Assembly (NCBI GenBank): GCA_017474485.1
Contig: JAFVHO010000101.1
Location: 1 to 40,659 of the forward strand
Reading direction: 5' to 3'
DNA: 40,659 nt
DNA from: Prevotella sp.
GTDB taxonomy: Bacteria > Bacteroidota > Bacteroidia > Bacteroidales > Bacteroidaceae
The notes under the pieces are model-generated. The model was not told the origin of the DNA. It did no database searches and was given only the letters and a program-made list of their open reading frames with translations. Below are positions 8,765 to 16,618 of this stretch, in pieces. A program made the translations under genes and the position numbers. Numbering within the stretch: position 1 is the first letter of the stretch; every line of letters begins with the position of its first letter.

Positions 8765-11224
8765 ATGAAAACCATAAAGAGACTGATAGCCGTCGTGCTG
8801 CTCATCATGGGGCAGCAGACGGCTTTTGCTGATGTTAACGACTCTGTGCCTGCCAAGAAAAAGGCCAAGATGGAGTGCTGCGAAGACTCCACGGTGACTG
8901 ACCATAAAGATCCTTATCACAAGTTGATAAAGGAGGGAGGCTCCATGCGTGAAGGTCTCTTTACCGTGCGTCATATCAAGGACGATTGGTATCTGGAAGT
9001 GCCTGACTCGCTGCTGAACCGACTGATGCTGGCTGTGACACGTTTTGCCAGTGTACCACAGAGTTTCAAGATGATTAGTGGCGAGGAGGTCAACCATTCG
9101 GCCATCTATCTGGAACAGCATGGTGCGAAAACCATTCTGATGCGTGAATATGTACGTTCAGCGTTTGCCAACGAGAAAGATAAGATTGCTGAGAATCTGG
9201 AACGTTCCGTTGCCGACCCCATCGTGTATAAGTTTGACGTTATCGGGCGCAATCCGATGACGAAAAACCAGCTTATCAACATCACGAAATGGTTGGCGAG
9301 CGATAATAAGATTACCAGTTTCAGTTCCAGCGACCGTACGGTGGTTGGAGTTGGCAACATTCAGGCAGACCGTTCGTTTGTCGATACGATCAAGACCTAT
9401 CCCATCAATCTGGAAATACAAACGCTGCGCACATACGCTATGACGTCTGGCAAGGCACCTACTTCGAAGTCTGGTTCTGCCACCATTGGTCTCACTACTT
9501 CTTTGGTATTGTTGCCGCGTGAACCGATGATGGCACGTTTGGCTGATGATCGTGTGGGTTTCTTTAATACCAAGATAACCCAGTTTACTGACGACGATAT
9601 TCCAGAACATGAGGCTTTTATCTCGCGTTATCGTCTGGAACCCAAGAATCTGAAGGCTTACAAGGCTGGTAAATTGGTGGAACCCAAGAAACAGATAGTG
9701 TTCTATATCGACCCAGCAACGCCCAAGAAATGGGTAAAGTATTTGAAGTTGGGTATTGAGGACTGGAACGTGGCCTTCGAGGCTGCAGGTTTCAAGAATG
9801 CAATAGCGGCTAAGGACTGGCCTAATGACACCACGATGTCAATGGACGATGCCCGCTACTCCGTATTGCGCTATCTGCCCTCAGAGACGGAGAATGCCTA
9901 TGGTCCCCGAATTGTCGATCCCCGTTCGGGCGAGATTATCGAGGCTCACATCTGCTGGTACCATAGTGTCATGAATCTGCTGAAGAAATGGTATATGACA
10001 CAGTGCGGACCGTTGGACAAACGTGCTCAGTCGATGGACTTCCCTGACGGACTGATGGGACAGCTGATTCGCTTCGTGTCGTCACATGAGGTCGGCCATT
10101 CGCTTGGCTTGCGCCATAATATGATAGCTTCACAGGCAACGCCCGTTGAGAAGTTGCGCGACAAGGCATGGGTGGAGAAAAACGGCCATACTGCCAGTAT
10201 TATGGACTATGCCCGCTTCAACTATGTGGCACAGCCTGAAGATAAGATAGGCGAGAAGGGGCTCTTCCCACGCATCAATGACTACGACAAGTGGGCCATC
10301 AAATGGGGTTATCAATATCGTCCTGAGTTCAAGGATGCTTATCAGGAGAAAAAAGCCTTGTATGCCGAGACAACCAAAATACTGGAAGGCAACCGTCGCC
10401 TGTGGTGGAGCGGTGATGAGGGCAAAAGCCAGGACCCACGTTCACAGACAGAAGACTTGGGTGACAACCAGATGCGTGCCAATGAATATGGTATCAAGAA
10501 CCTGAAACGTGTGGTTCAGAATTTGGAGAAGTGGACGGCACAGCCAGACTATCAGTATGATGACCTGAATACAATGCATCGTGCCACGCGTGCTCAGTTT
10601 CAGAAATACGTCAACCACATCCAACGCTATTTGGGTGGCAAGTACAACAACAATGCCCCAGGACAGCCTGCCCATGCCTATCTGTCTCGCGAGTCGCAGC
10701 AGGAAGCTATTCAGTGGCTGGGACGTCATGTGCTGGAGGCACCGTTATGGCTCTATCCTTCTAGCATTGTTTCAAAGTTAGGATTGGATGCAGCCGATGA
10801 GATTCGCAGTCGTCAGCAGACGTTGATTGCCATGCTGTTGTCCTCTGGACTGCTCACCACTTTGCATAATAATTCACTCCGTGCGGACAACCCCTATCCT
10901 GTAGAAGAATACCTGAACGACGTGTTTGCTCAGGTGTGGATACCGCTGAATGCGAAAGACGAACGTCTGAACGACTTCCGTCGTCAGGAGCAACGTGCGT
11001 ATGTCGACCATTTGGGACTTGTCTTGAATCCTTCCCAGCAGGAGAAAGGCGGTTCGAATGTCGCTACTCAGCGTGGCGACGCCATCCTATATGTCGAGCA
11101 GCATCTGGATCAGATTGAAAACTATCTGAAAGCGCAGAATACGGATGGACTGAATGGTCGCCACTACCACAACCTGTTGTTGCGTATTAAGAAGATTCGT
11201 GAGAAATATGAGTCAGGAAAGTAA
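8765..11224 (+). CDS. Exported zinc-dependent metalloprotease (zincin, DUF5117/DUF4953 type)
   Basis: The 819-residue protein has a signal peptide (IAVVLLIMGQQTAFA). The N-terminal DUF5118-like segment (KLIKEGGSMREGLFTV) precedes a DUF5117-like region and the catalytic core. The core has the metzincin-like motif HEVGHSLGLRH with zinc ligands His441, His445 and His451 and catalytic Glu442. A later SIMDYARFNYVAQPED resembles a Met-turn. Length and order fit the zinc-dependent metalloprotease family common in Bacteroidota, whose substrates are largely unknown. It should act in the periplasm or outside the cell. The ExbB gene starts 19 nt downstream, so the two are probably co-transcribed. Confidence 0.9.
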   Translation: MKTIKRLIAVVLLIMGQQTAFADVNDSVPAKKKAKMECCEDSTVTDHKDPYHKLIKEGGSMREGLFTVRHIKDDWYLEVPDSLLNRLMLAVTRFASVPQSFKMISGEEVNHSAIYLEQHGAKTILMREYVRSAFANEKDKIAENLERSVADPIVYKFDVIGRNPMTKNQLINITKWLASDNKITSFSSSDRTVVGVGNIQADRSFVDTIKTYPINLEIQTLRTYAMTSGKAPTSKSGSATIGLTTSLVLLPREPMMARLADDRVGFFNTKITQFTDDDIPEHEAFISRYRLEPKNLKAYKAGKLVEPKKQIVFYIDPATPKKWVKYLKLGIEDWNVAFEAAGFKNAIAAKDWPNDTTMSMDDARYSVLRYLPSETENAYGPRIVDPRSGEIIEAHICWYHSVMNLLKKWYMTQCGPLDKRAQSMDFPDGLMGQLIRFVSSHEVGHSLGLRHNMIASQATPVEKLRDKAWVEKNGHTASIMDYARFNYVAQPEDKIGEKGLFPRINDYDKWAIKWGYQYRPEFKDAYQEKKALYAETTKILEGNRRLWWSGDEGKSQDPRSQTEDLGDNQMRANEYGIKNLKRVVQNLEKWTAQPDYQYDDLNTMHRATRAQFQKYVNHIQRYLGGKYNNNAPGQPAHAYLSRESQQEAIQWLGRHVLEAPLWLYPSSIVSKLGLDAADEIRSRQQTLIAMLLSSGLLTTLHNNSLRADNPYPVEEYLNDVFAQVWIPLNAKDERLNDFRRQEQRAYVDHLGLVLNPSQQEKGGSNVATQRGDAILYVEQHLDQIENYLKAQNTDGLNGRHYHNLLLRIKKIREKYESGK

Positions 11225-11243
11225 TATAAAGAATCAAATAAAG

Positions 11244-12086
11244 ATGAATAGATTGAAAATGGCTTTTATCGGACTTTTTGCCTTTGGCTTTTTGCTGTTG
11301 GCAAATGCCCAAAAAGCTGATAGTACGAAAGTACCAGCAGCAAATGATACCACGCAGACAGCTGCAGGTGATACGCTGACAGCCGACTCGGCAATGGCGC
11401 TGATTGATGCCGACTTGGCAGGTCCAGACGATATGGAAGAGGGTGGCGGACTGCATAAGCAGTTGAAACGTAAGTTTATCGAGGGATCTCCTGCCTTTAT
11501 GTCGATGGTCGCGCTGGCACTTGTCCTAGGATTGGCGTTCTGTATTGAGCGTATCGTTTATCTGACATTGTCGGAGGTGAACACCAAGAAGCTGATGGCG
11601 GCTGTGGACAGTAAACTGGAACAGAACGACGTAGAGGGAGCGAAGAATCTTTGTCGTGATACGCGTGGCCCTGTGGCTTCAATATGCTATCAGGCGTTGT
11701 TGCATATCAAGGAGCCTCTGGAGCAGATAGATCGCCAGTTGACCAATTATGGCACAGTTCAGATTGCCAAAATGGAGAAAGGATGCACATGGATTCGTCT
11801 GTTCATCGCTGTGGCACCCTCATTAGGATTCCTCGGTACTGTAATAGGTATGGTCATGGCTTTCGACCAGATTCAGACAGCTGGCGACATTAGTCCGACC
11901 ATTGTAGCCAAGGGTATGAAGGTGGCGCTGATTACGACGATTTTCGGTATCGTAGTGGCAATCGTGCTGCAGTTCTTTTATAACTATATCCTCTCGAAGA
12001 TTGAGCACTTGACCTCGCAAATGGAGGAGGGCGCCATTACGCTGATGGATTCTATCACCCAATATAAATCGCGCAACAATGGCTGA
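11244..12086 (+). CDS. exbB: ExbB/TolQ/MotA-family proton channel
   Basis: The 280-residue inner-membrane protein holds the three-helix ExbB core. The first core helix is MVALALVLGLAFCIERIVYL. A pair of helices in the second half includes the family signature APSLGFLGTVIGMVMAF and the segment GMKVALITTIFGIVVAIVLQFF. Before the core are a signal-peptide-like helix (FIGLFAFGFLLLANA) and about 60 Thr/Asp-rich residues that would face the periplasm, absent from E. coli ExbB. It should drive TonB-dependent transporters with the two ExbD proteins that follow. I start it at ATG 11244, since the upstream in-frame ATG lies inside the metalloprotease gene. No TonB gene is in the window. Confidence 0.93.
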   Translation: MNRLKMAFIGLFAFGFLLLANAQKADSTKVPAANDTTQTAAGDTLTADSAMALIDADLAGPDDMEEGGGLHKQLKRKFIEGSPAFMSMVALALVLGLAFCIERIVYLTLSEVNTKKLMAAVDSKLEQNDVEGAKNLCRDTRGPVASICYQALLHIKEPLEQIDRQLTNYGTVQIAKMEKGCTWIRLFIAVAPSLGFLGTVIGMVMAFDQIQTAGDISPTIVAKGMKVALITTIFGIVVAIVLQFFYNYILSKIEHLTSQMEEGAITLMDSITQYKSRNNG

Positions 12087-12207
12087 AGCAGGTAGTTTTT
12101 TCTTGGCTGAAGTAATGCTTTGGCTGATGTACATCGTCTTTGGTGTGGCATTGGTGGGAGTCATCGTGTCTGCTGTCCGTTCCTATTGGTTAAACAACAG
12201 GAAGTAG
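12079..12207 (+). CDS. 42-residue single-helix membrane protein between exbB and exbD
   Basis: A short ORF starts at ATG 12079 (MAEAGSFFLAEVMLWLMY) and overlaps the ExbB stop by 8 nt. It encodes one predicted transmembrane helix (about residues 13-33) followed by a basic tail, SYWLNNRK, ending in TAG at 12205-12207. The overlap, the position inside the exbB-exbD operon and the membrane-like sequence support a real gene. A role as a small subunit or assembly factor of the ExbBD complex is inference. Confidence 0.7.
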   Translation: MAEAGSFFLAEVMLWLMYIVFGVALVGVIVSAVRSYWLNNRK

Positions 12208-12240
12208 ATGTCTGATGTTAAGATGTAAAAAGTAAGATGT
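12205..12240. repeat. Degenerate ~7-nt repeat (xxGATGT) spanning the spacer before exbD
   Basis: The units TAGATGT, CTGATGT, TAAGATGT, AAAAAGT and AAGATGT run from the stop codon of the small ORF into the ATG of the ExbD gene at 12237. One unit has 8 nt. It is more degenerate than the (AATTGAR)n spacers but has the same stop-to-start placement. Confidence 0.55.
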
Positions 12241-12740
12241 TTAGGTGGAAACATAGGGACGTTCCTGAACTCAATACCACGTCGACAGCCGATATCTCGT
12301 TTATGTTGCTGGTGTTCTTTCTGGTTACCTCGTCAATGGATACTGACAAGGGACTGGGGCGTAAGTTGGCGCCTATGGACGAACAGCAACAGGAACAGCG
12401 TGACATCAATCGCAGCAACGTGCTGGAAATCAAGATTGATGATCACGACGTGCTTTATTGCGACGATAAAGTGGTGACGCACGAGGAACTGCAACACGAG
12501 GTGGAGGCGTTTGTGGCTTCGCGTCAGACTGACCAGCACGTCATAGCTGTCGAGACAGCCCGTACCACCAGCTATAACGCCTATTTCGAAATGCAGAACG
12601 CCATTGTGAGGGCATACAGGGAACTGCGTGAGAAAATGGCGCGACAACAGTATGGACACTCGTTTGCCCAGTGTTCTGAAGCGGAACGCGACGCCATCAA
12701 GGCACGCTATCCACAACGAATATCAGAAGGCGTGAAATAG
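12237..12740 (+). CDS. exbD: ExbD/TolR-family protein, first copy
   Basis: The 167-residue protein has a short cytoplasmic N-terminus, then one transmembrane helix bearing the essential Asp (STADISFMLLVFFLVTSSM), then a periplasmic domain. The second half is longer and more charged than in E. coli ExbD, with REKMARQQYGHSFAQCSEAE. It works with ExbB to convert proton flow into TonB movement. It is followed 32 nt later by a second exbD. Paired exbD genes are common in Bacteroidota, where they may serve different TonB sets. Confidence 0.92.
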   Translation: MFRWKHRDVPELNTTSTADISFMLLVFFLVTSSMDTDKGLGRKLAPMDEQQQEQRDINRSNVLEIKIDDHDVLYCDDKVVTHEELQHEVEAFVASRQTDQHVIAVETARTTSYNAYFEMQNAIVRAYRELREKMARQQYGHSFAQCSEAERDAIKARYPQRISEGVK

Positions 12741-12741
12741 T

Positions 12742-12773
12742 CGAAACATCTAAATATCGTCATATCGAAATAA
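12742..12773. repeat. Octamer repeat forming the exbD-exbD spacer
   Basis: Four 8-nt units begin one base after the TAG stop of the first exbD: CGAAACAT, CTAAATAT, CGTCATAT, CGAAATAA. The last base is the A of the next ATG. Two of the units recur with small changes in the spacer at 25610-25632. Confidence 0.65.
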
Positions 12774-13243
12774 TGAGTCGTTTTCGTCATAAACAGAATC
12801 GTGAGGTACCAGGCTTGAACTTGGCAGCTTTGCCCGACTTGATATTTACGGTGCTCTTTTTCTTTATGATAGTCACACACATGCGTGACGTGACACCTAA
12901 AGTTCGCTATGAGGTGCCTCAGGGAACGGAGGTAGAGAAAGGACGCAAGGCAGGTTTGGTTTATCTGTTTATTGGTAAACCCGTTGATGAACAGGGACAT
13001 GTGATAGGCGACGAGACGCGTATCCAGCTGAACGACCGCTATGTAACACTTGCCCAGATTCCTGAGGAAATCAAGAAGGAACGGGAAAAGATGTCGGAAG
13101 ACGAACGCATGCACATGACTGTCAGCATCCGTGCTGACAGGGATACGGAGATGGGGGTCATTAACGATGTGAAACAGGCATTGCGCAAGGCGGGAGCCCT
13201 GAACATTAACTATTCTGCGACGCAGAATAAATTAGAAAATTAG
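12773..13243 (+). CDS. exbD: ExbD/TolR-family protein, second copy
   Basis: The 156-residue protein has the same plan as the first copy. A short basic N-terminus precedes a helix with the key Asp (LAALPDLIFTVLFFFMIVTH), and the C-terminal periplasmic domain ends in VKQALRKAGALNINYS, the usual ExbD fold end. The helix differs from the first copy and has an aromatic-rich FFF segment. It is the last gene of the metalloprotease-exbBD unit and converges on folA, whose stop codon lies 3 nt beyond. No separate terminator is obvious. Confidence 0.92.
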   Translation: MSRFRHKQNREVPGLNLAALPDLIFTVLFFFMIVTHMRDVTPKVRYEVPQGTEVEKGRKAGLVYLFIGKPVDEQGHVIGDETRIQLNDRYVTLAQIPEEIKKEREKMSEDERMHMTVSIRADRDTEMGVINDVKQALRKAGALNINYSATQNKLEN

Positions 13244-13246
13244 GAA

Positions 13247-13729
13247 TTATGTTTTCCTAGTGTAGTCCACGAAGGCATAATTAAAGGCGTGCTTCTCGTC
13301 TTTCTCGTGCTCTTCTTTCTGTACTATCTGCCAGTCACTATAGTCAGGGAAGAAGGCATCAGCCTCTGTAGGTGTGTCGTCTACCTCTGTCAGACAGAGA
13401 CGATCAGCCATGCTGATGGCCTGCTCATAAACGCGTGCACCACCAATGATATACACATCTTCGTCAGCCTTGCAACTTTGTAAGGCTGACTCAAGGGAAG
13501 GATAGACGTCACAGCCAGGCAGTTCTTGCGTCGTTCTTGACAATACGACATTTCTACGGTTGGGCAGAGCTCCTTTGGGTAACGACTCGAACGTCTTTCG
13601 TCCCATCACAATCGTATGCCCCGTTGTCAATGACTTAAAGCGCTTCAAGTCGTTCGGCAACCAATAGATCAACTTGTTCTCAAAACCAATGGCGCGATTC
13701 TTCGCCACAGCCGCTATAATAGAAATCAT
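13247..13729 (-). CDS. folA: Dihydrofolate reductase
   Basis: The 160-residue enzyme has the expected DHFR signatures: ISIIAAVAKNRAIGFENKL with the substrate loop, then LPNDLKRFKSLTTGHTIVMGRKTFESLP, then VYIIGGARVYEQA. The acidic active-site residue is the Asp of LPNDLKRF. It reduces dihydrofolate to tetrahydrofolate with NADPH, regenerating the cofactor oxidised by ThyA encoded just upstream. I start it at ATG 13729 because the longer ORF begins at a TTG inside the repeat spacer. It is the last gene of the minus-strand operon. Confidence 0.97.
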   Translation of the reverse strand: MISIIAAVAKNRAIGFENKLIYWLPNDLKRFKSLTTGHTIVMGRKTFESLPKGALPNRRNVVLSRTTQELPGCDVYPSLESALQSCKADEDVYIIGGARVYEQAISMADRLCLTEVDDTPTEADAFFPDYSDWQIVQKEEHEKDEKHAFNYAFVDYTRKT

Positions 13730-13754
13730 AATTCTCAATTTTCAATTTTCAATT
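13730..13754. repeat. (AATTGAR)n heptamer array forming the whole thyA-folA spacer
   Basis: Read on the minus strand, three 7-nt units (AATTGAA, AATTGAA, AATTGAG) plus AATT run from the thyA TAA stop to the folA ATG. It matches the susC-susD spacer in sequence, in phase with the stop and in phase with the start. The gap here is 23 nt against 30 nt there, a difference of one unit. Confidence 0.85.
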
Positions 13755-14547
13755 AGACAGAAACCTCTGCCTTAATATGTGGATGTGGGTCGTAACCAAC
13801 GAGTTCGAAGTCATCGTAATGGAAGTCAAAGATACTCTTGACGTCAGGATTAATCTTCATTGTGGGCAGGGGACGAGGCTCACGAGTGAGCTGTAGCTTA
13901 GCCTGTTCGAGGTGGTTCAGGTAAAGGTGTGTATCACCTGTCGTATGAATGAAATCGCCTGGCTTGAAACCTGTCACTTGTGCCATCATCTGCAACAACA
14001 GCGCATACGAGGCAATGTTAAACGGAACGCCCAAGAAGGTGTCTGCACTACGCTGATAGAGTTGCAACGACAAGCGGTCGCCTGCGACGTAGAACTGGAA
14101 AATAGTATGACAGGGGGGCAACGCCATCTTGTTGACCTCAGCGACATTCCATGCAGAAACAATCATTCGACGCGAGTTGGGATTGGTCTTCAACTGGTCT
14201 ACGACGTACTGTATCTGGTCAATCACACCACCATTGTAATCAGGCCACGAACGCCACTGGTGCCCATAGACGGGACCCAACTCACCGTTTTCGTCAGCCC
14301 ATTCGTTCCAGATGCGCACACCATGTTCTTGCAAGTACTTCACGTTGGTGTCGCCATTCAGGAACCAAAGCAGTTCATAAATGATACTCTTCAGGTGTAG
14401 CTTCTTGGTGGTCAACAGGGGGAATCCGTCTTCGAGGTTATATCGGCTCTGGGTGCCAAAAATACTGATGGTACCTGTGCCTGTACGGTCGCCCTTTTCC
14501 GTTCCTTCTGTGAGGATGCGGTTTAATATGTCTAAGTATTGTTTCAT
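13753..14547 (-). CDS. thyA: Thymidylate synthase
   Basis: The 264-residue protein has the same length as E. coli ThyA and the catalytic Cys at the same position, Cys146, in [11 protein letters not shown]. Other signatures are [12 protein letters not shown] (folate and phosphate binding), [20 protein letters not shown] and [15 protein letters not shown]. It methylates dUMP to dTMP and yields dihydrofolate, which FolA recycles. Its start overlaps the stop of the upstream methyltransferase gene in an ATGA, which suggests translational coupling. The next gene, folA, follows after the repeat spacer. Confidence 0.98.
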   Translation of the reverse strand: MKQYLDILNRILTEGTEKGDRTGTGTISIFGTQSRYNLEDGFPLLTTKKLHLKSIIYELLWFLNGDTNVKYLQEHGVRIWNEWADENGELGPVYGHQWRSWPDYNGGVIDQIQYVVDQLKTNPNSRRMIVSAWNVAEVNKMALPPCHTIFQFYVAGDRLSLQLYQRSADTFLGVPFNIASYALLLQMMAQVTGFKPGDFIHTTGDTHLYLNHLEQAKLQLTREPRPLPTMKINPDVKSIFDFHYDDFELVGYDPHPHIKAEVSV

Positions 14548-15791
14548 ATCTGTTGTAATATTGGTTCGTAATCAGTGGGTATATGTGTTGTTTTGATTTT
14601 CCATTCTTTGGGGTAGAGGTTATTGGCGCGTGTGCCAATGTTCTTCGCAGGCCCAAGAGGGAAACCCTGGAAAGCGACGTTGACCAATCCGCGTGGTGTG
14701 TCCTCAGGCAGTACGAGTGCTTCATGACGCAAGTACGCCATTGCCTGCTGATAGGTTAGCTCAACCTGAGGGCCGTCTACGTGCAGAAGAATTGTTCCCA
14801 GTGTGGGAATATTTTGTTCCCAGCGTGGGAATTTTTTATTCCCAGTCTGGGAATTTTCAGCTTGCTTCGTGGAAACTGTCCGCCCGTTTCCTTTGGACAA
14901 AACGCACATAAAGAGTCCTTCGCCACGCGAGATGCCTGGTATAAAGCGGTAGACGGGTTCATCGAAGCCCTCAAGCAACGATCCTGTAATATTCCATTCT
15001 GGCTTTGTCTCGATGCGTACCACTTTGGCGTCGTCAAACTCGCTAAGCATCCAGCGGATATTCTCCTCGTTCTCTTTAGTATTAAATGTACACGTACTAT
15101 ATATTAATAGACCTCCATCGTCCAGACAAGCCCATGCATCGCTGACAATCTCGCGTTGCAGTTGCCAACACTTCTCGACGTTCTGTGGACTCCATTCGCG
15201 AATGGTGGCCTCATCCTTGCGGAACATACCTTCGCCTGAGCAAGGAACGTCACAAAGGATGACGTCGAAGCGTGATTTCGACTTGCGATAGTCCTTGGGA
15301 TAGGCGTTCGTGACGATATGGTTCGGATAACCCCACTTTGTAACGTTTTCCAACAGAATATTGGCGCGATTGCGAATGGGCTCGTTCGAGTAGAGCACGC
15401 AGTCGTCAGGCAATACCGAACGGAGTAGGGTAGACTTGCCACCAGGAGCGGCACAGAGGTCTAAAGAGGTGAGAGGTGAGAAGTGAGAGGTGAGAGATTG
15501 TCTCAACACTTCGTCAAGAAACATCGACGCAGCCTCCTGCACGTAGTAGCAACCTGCGTGGAACAACGGGTCGAAGGTGAAGTTCGGGCGTTGCTTCAGG
15601 TAAAAACCATTCCTGCACCAAGGCACAGGTTCGGCATCATTTATCTTCCATCTTCCAGTCTCTATTTTCTTTGGGTTCAGCCGAATACTGACAGGAGCAT
15701 CCTCTTCAAACGATTTCAGGTATCGTTCGAAGCGCTCGTCGCCCATCAATTGGCGTGTCCGTTCAGTGAATTCGACTGGCAAATTTTTCAT
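14544..15791 (-). CDS. 16S rRNA m5C methyltransferase, RsmF/RsmB (NOL1/NOP2/Sun) family
   Basis: The 415-residue protein has SAM motif [12 protein letters not shown] (111-121). The two Cys motifs of RNA m5C methyltransferases are present, [10 protein letters not shown] with Cys184 and STCTF with Cys234. A C-terminal RsmF-like accessory domain ends near the C-terminus ([19 protein letters not shown]). It should methylate a 16S rRNA cytosine. I start it at ATG 15791, just after a -7 box, since upstream codons are not protein-like. The gene is interrupted in frame by three repeat tracts: a heptamer array at residues about 99-108, a two-unit one near residues 43-49, and three 22-bp palindromes at residues about 313-332. 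Motifs are intact, so it is likely functional. Confidence 0.93.
   Translation of the reverse strand: MKNLPVEFTERTRQLMGDERFERYLKSFEEDAPVSIRLNPKKIETGRWKINDAEPVPWCRNGFYLKQRPNFTFDPLFHAGCYYVQEAASMFLDEVLRQSLTSHFSPLTSLDLCAAPGGKSTLLRSVLPDDCVLYSNEPIRNRANILLENVTKWGYPNHIVTNAYPKDYRKSKSRFDVILCDVPCSGEGMFRKDEATIREWSPQNVEKCWQLQREIVSDAWACLDDGGLLIYSTCTFNTKENEENIRWMLSEFDDAKVVRIETKPEWNITGSLLEGFDEPVYRFIPGISRGEGLFMCVLSKGNGRTVSTKQAENSQTGNKKFPRWEQNIPTLGTILLHVDGPQVELTYQQAMAYLRHEALVLPEDTPRGLVNVAFQGFPLGPAKNIGTRANNLYPKEWKIKTTHIPTDYEPILQQI
14795..14853. repeat. Three 22-bp tandem palindromic repeats inside the methyltransferase gene
   Basis: TTCCCAGnnTGGGAA occurs at 14795-14809, 14817-14831 and 14839-14853, exactly 22 nt apart, separated by T-rich linkers. 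Each copy is a 6-bp inverted repeat around 3 nt. Three periods equal 66 nt, so the tract keeps the reading frame. It encodes Asn/Gln/Trp-rich linker residues between the catalytic and C-terminal domains. Confidence 0.85.
15469..15496. repeat. (GTGAGAR)n heptamer array inside the methyltransferase gene
   Basis: There are four units: GTGAGAG, GTGAGAA, GTGAGAG, GTGAGAG. On the coding (minus) strand they encode [12 protein letters not shown], directly before SAM motif I. The same repeat encodes LSPLTSHISPLTT in Fkp (24445-24472). Confidence 0.85.
15644..15664. repeat. Short heptamer repeat TCTTCCA, about 2-3 units
   Basis: TCTTCCA occurs twice in tandem, then a diverged unit GTCTCTA, in the N-terminal part of the methyltransferase gene where it encodes [10 protein letters not shown]. 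It is short and could be chance, but its period matches the other arrays. Confidence 0.4.
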
Positions 15792-15797
15792 TTCGAT

Positions 15798-15806
15798 GCA
15801 AAGGTA
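15798..15806 (-). promoter_or_regulatory. -7 box for the methyltransferase-thyA-folA operon
   Basis: The minus strand reads TACCTTTGC, an exact match, 7 nt before ATG 15791. The mRNA would be leaderless or nearly so. It forms one arm of an inverted repeat with the divergent box at 15821-15829. A TTG about 22 nt upstream is a possible -33 element. Confidence 0.75.
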
Positions 15807-15820
15807 CGAAAAAAAATGTG

Positions 15821-15829
15821 TACCTTTGC
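15821..15829 (+). promoter_or_regulatory. -7 box for the DUF2807-sigma factor operon
   Basis: TACCTTTGC is an exact match about 56 nt upstream of ATG 15885. Together with the minus-strand box at 15798-15806 it gives the inverted repeat GCAAAGGTAC / GTACCTTTGC with a 12-nt A-rich centre. Confidence 0.75.
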
Positions 15830-15884
15830 AACTAATTTGGAAATTATAACGTCTAACAGACAAAAGAATTAAAAAAACGAAGGT

Positions 15885-16601
15885 ATGAAAAAGGTAATTT
15901 TATCAGTTGTGGTTCTTGGAGCGTTGACTTCCTGTGTGAATTTCCACTATTCCAAGACAGCGGCATTGGCTGAGGAAAATCGTCACTTAAAGGGCTTTGA
16001 GCGCATCGAACTGCTGGGTTCGTTAGACGTGAAGTACACGCAGGCAGATTCGTTCTCTGTGTTGGTAAAGGCTCCTGTAGAAGCCATTAAGGATGTGGAA
16101 ACCCGTGTGGAAGGCAACAAACTGGTGGTTAATATGAAGGGTAGCAACAAGTTCCTCAATATCGGTGTGACGAATAGTGATGACGTGACAGTATATGTCA
16201 GCTCTCCTGATTTTCTGGGCATCGAGTTGAAGGGCTCTGGCGACTTTGACTGTGTCAATCTGTTGGATACAGACAATTTGGATATCTCTCTGAAAGGCTC
16301 TGGCGACGTTCAGTTCGATGACATCATCTGCGATCAGGTCAATGTCTCGCTGGTAGGTTCAGGAGATGTGGAACTCAAGAACGTGAAGACATTACGTTCT
16401 TCTGTAGAGTTGGTAGGCTCAGGTGATGTCAAAGTTCACTTCGATGATAGTGGTGCTGTAGAATCACATCTGACAGGCTCTGGCGACATCACGCTGACAG
16501 GCAATGTTCAGGACTACAAGTCGAATGTGCGTGGCTCTGGCGATATGCATACTGACGACTTGCGAGTAAGTAAAGAGAAAACCGTCATTAATGTAAAATG
16601 A
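15885..16601 (+). CDS. DUF2807 (GIN-domain) lipoprotein
   Basis: The 238-residue exported lipoprotein has its lipobox at ALTSC (Cys17). After GFERIELLGSLDVKYTQ it becomes a repetitive beta-helix-like domain with six GSGD turns (LKGSGDFD, LKGSGDVQ, LVGSGDVE and so on) spaced about 19-25 residues apart. This is the putative adhesin-head GIN domain (DUF2807). The molecular function of the family is unknown. It heads a five-gene cluster that ends in an ECF sigma factor and a DUF5056-like protein, so it may be part of an envelope-sensing unit. That role is inference. Confidence 0.88.
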   Translation: MKKVILSVVVLGALTSCVNFHYSKTAALAEENRHLKGFERIELLGSLDVKYTQADSFSVLVKAPVEAIKDVETRVEGNKLVVNMKGSNKFLNIGVTNSDDVTVYVSSPDFLGIELKGSGDFDCVNLLDTDNLDISLKGSGDVQFDDIICDQVNVSLVGSGDVELKNVKTLRSSVELVGSGDVKVHFDDSGAVESHLTGSGDITLTGNVQDYKSNVRGSGDMHTDDLRVSKEKTVINVK

Positions 16602-16618
16602 TAAATAACAAAACAACT

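Noticed and set aside
14795-14853. Possible CRISPR-like array in the methyltransferase gene
   Set aside because: Only three units, a period of 22 nt, no unique spacers of usual length, and the tract is read in frame as part of a conserved protein.
14781-15107. Plus-strand ORF with repeated [18 protein letters not shown]-like residues
   Set aside because: It is antisense to the rRNA methyltransferase, and its repeats come from the palindromic DNA tract. It has no start context or family similarity.
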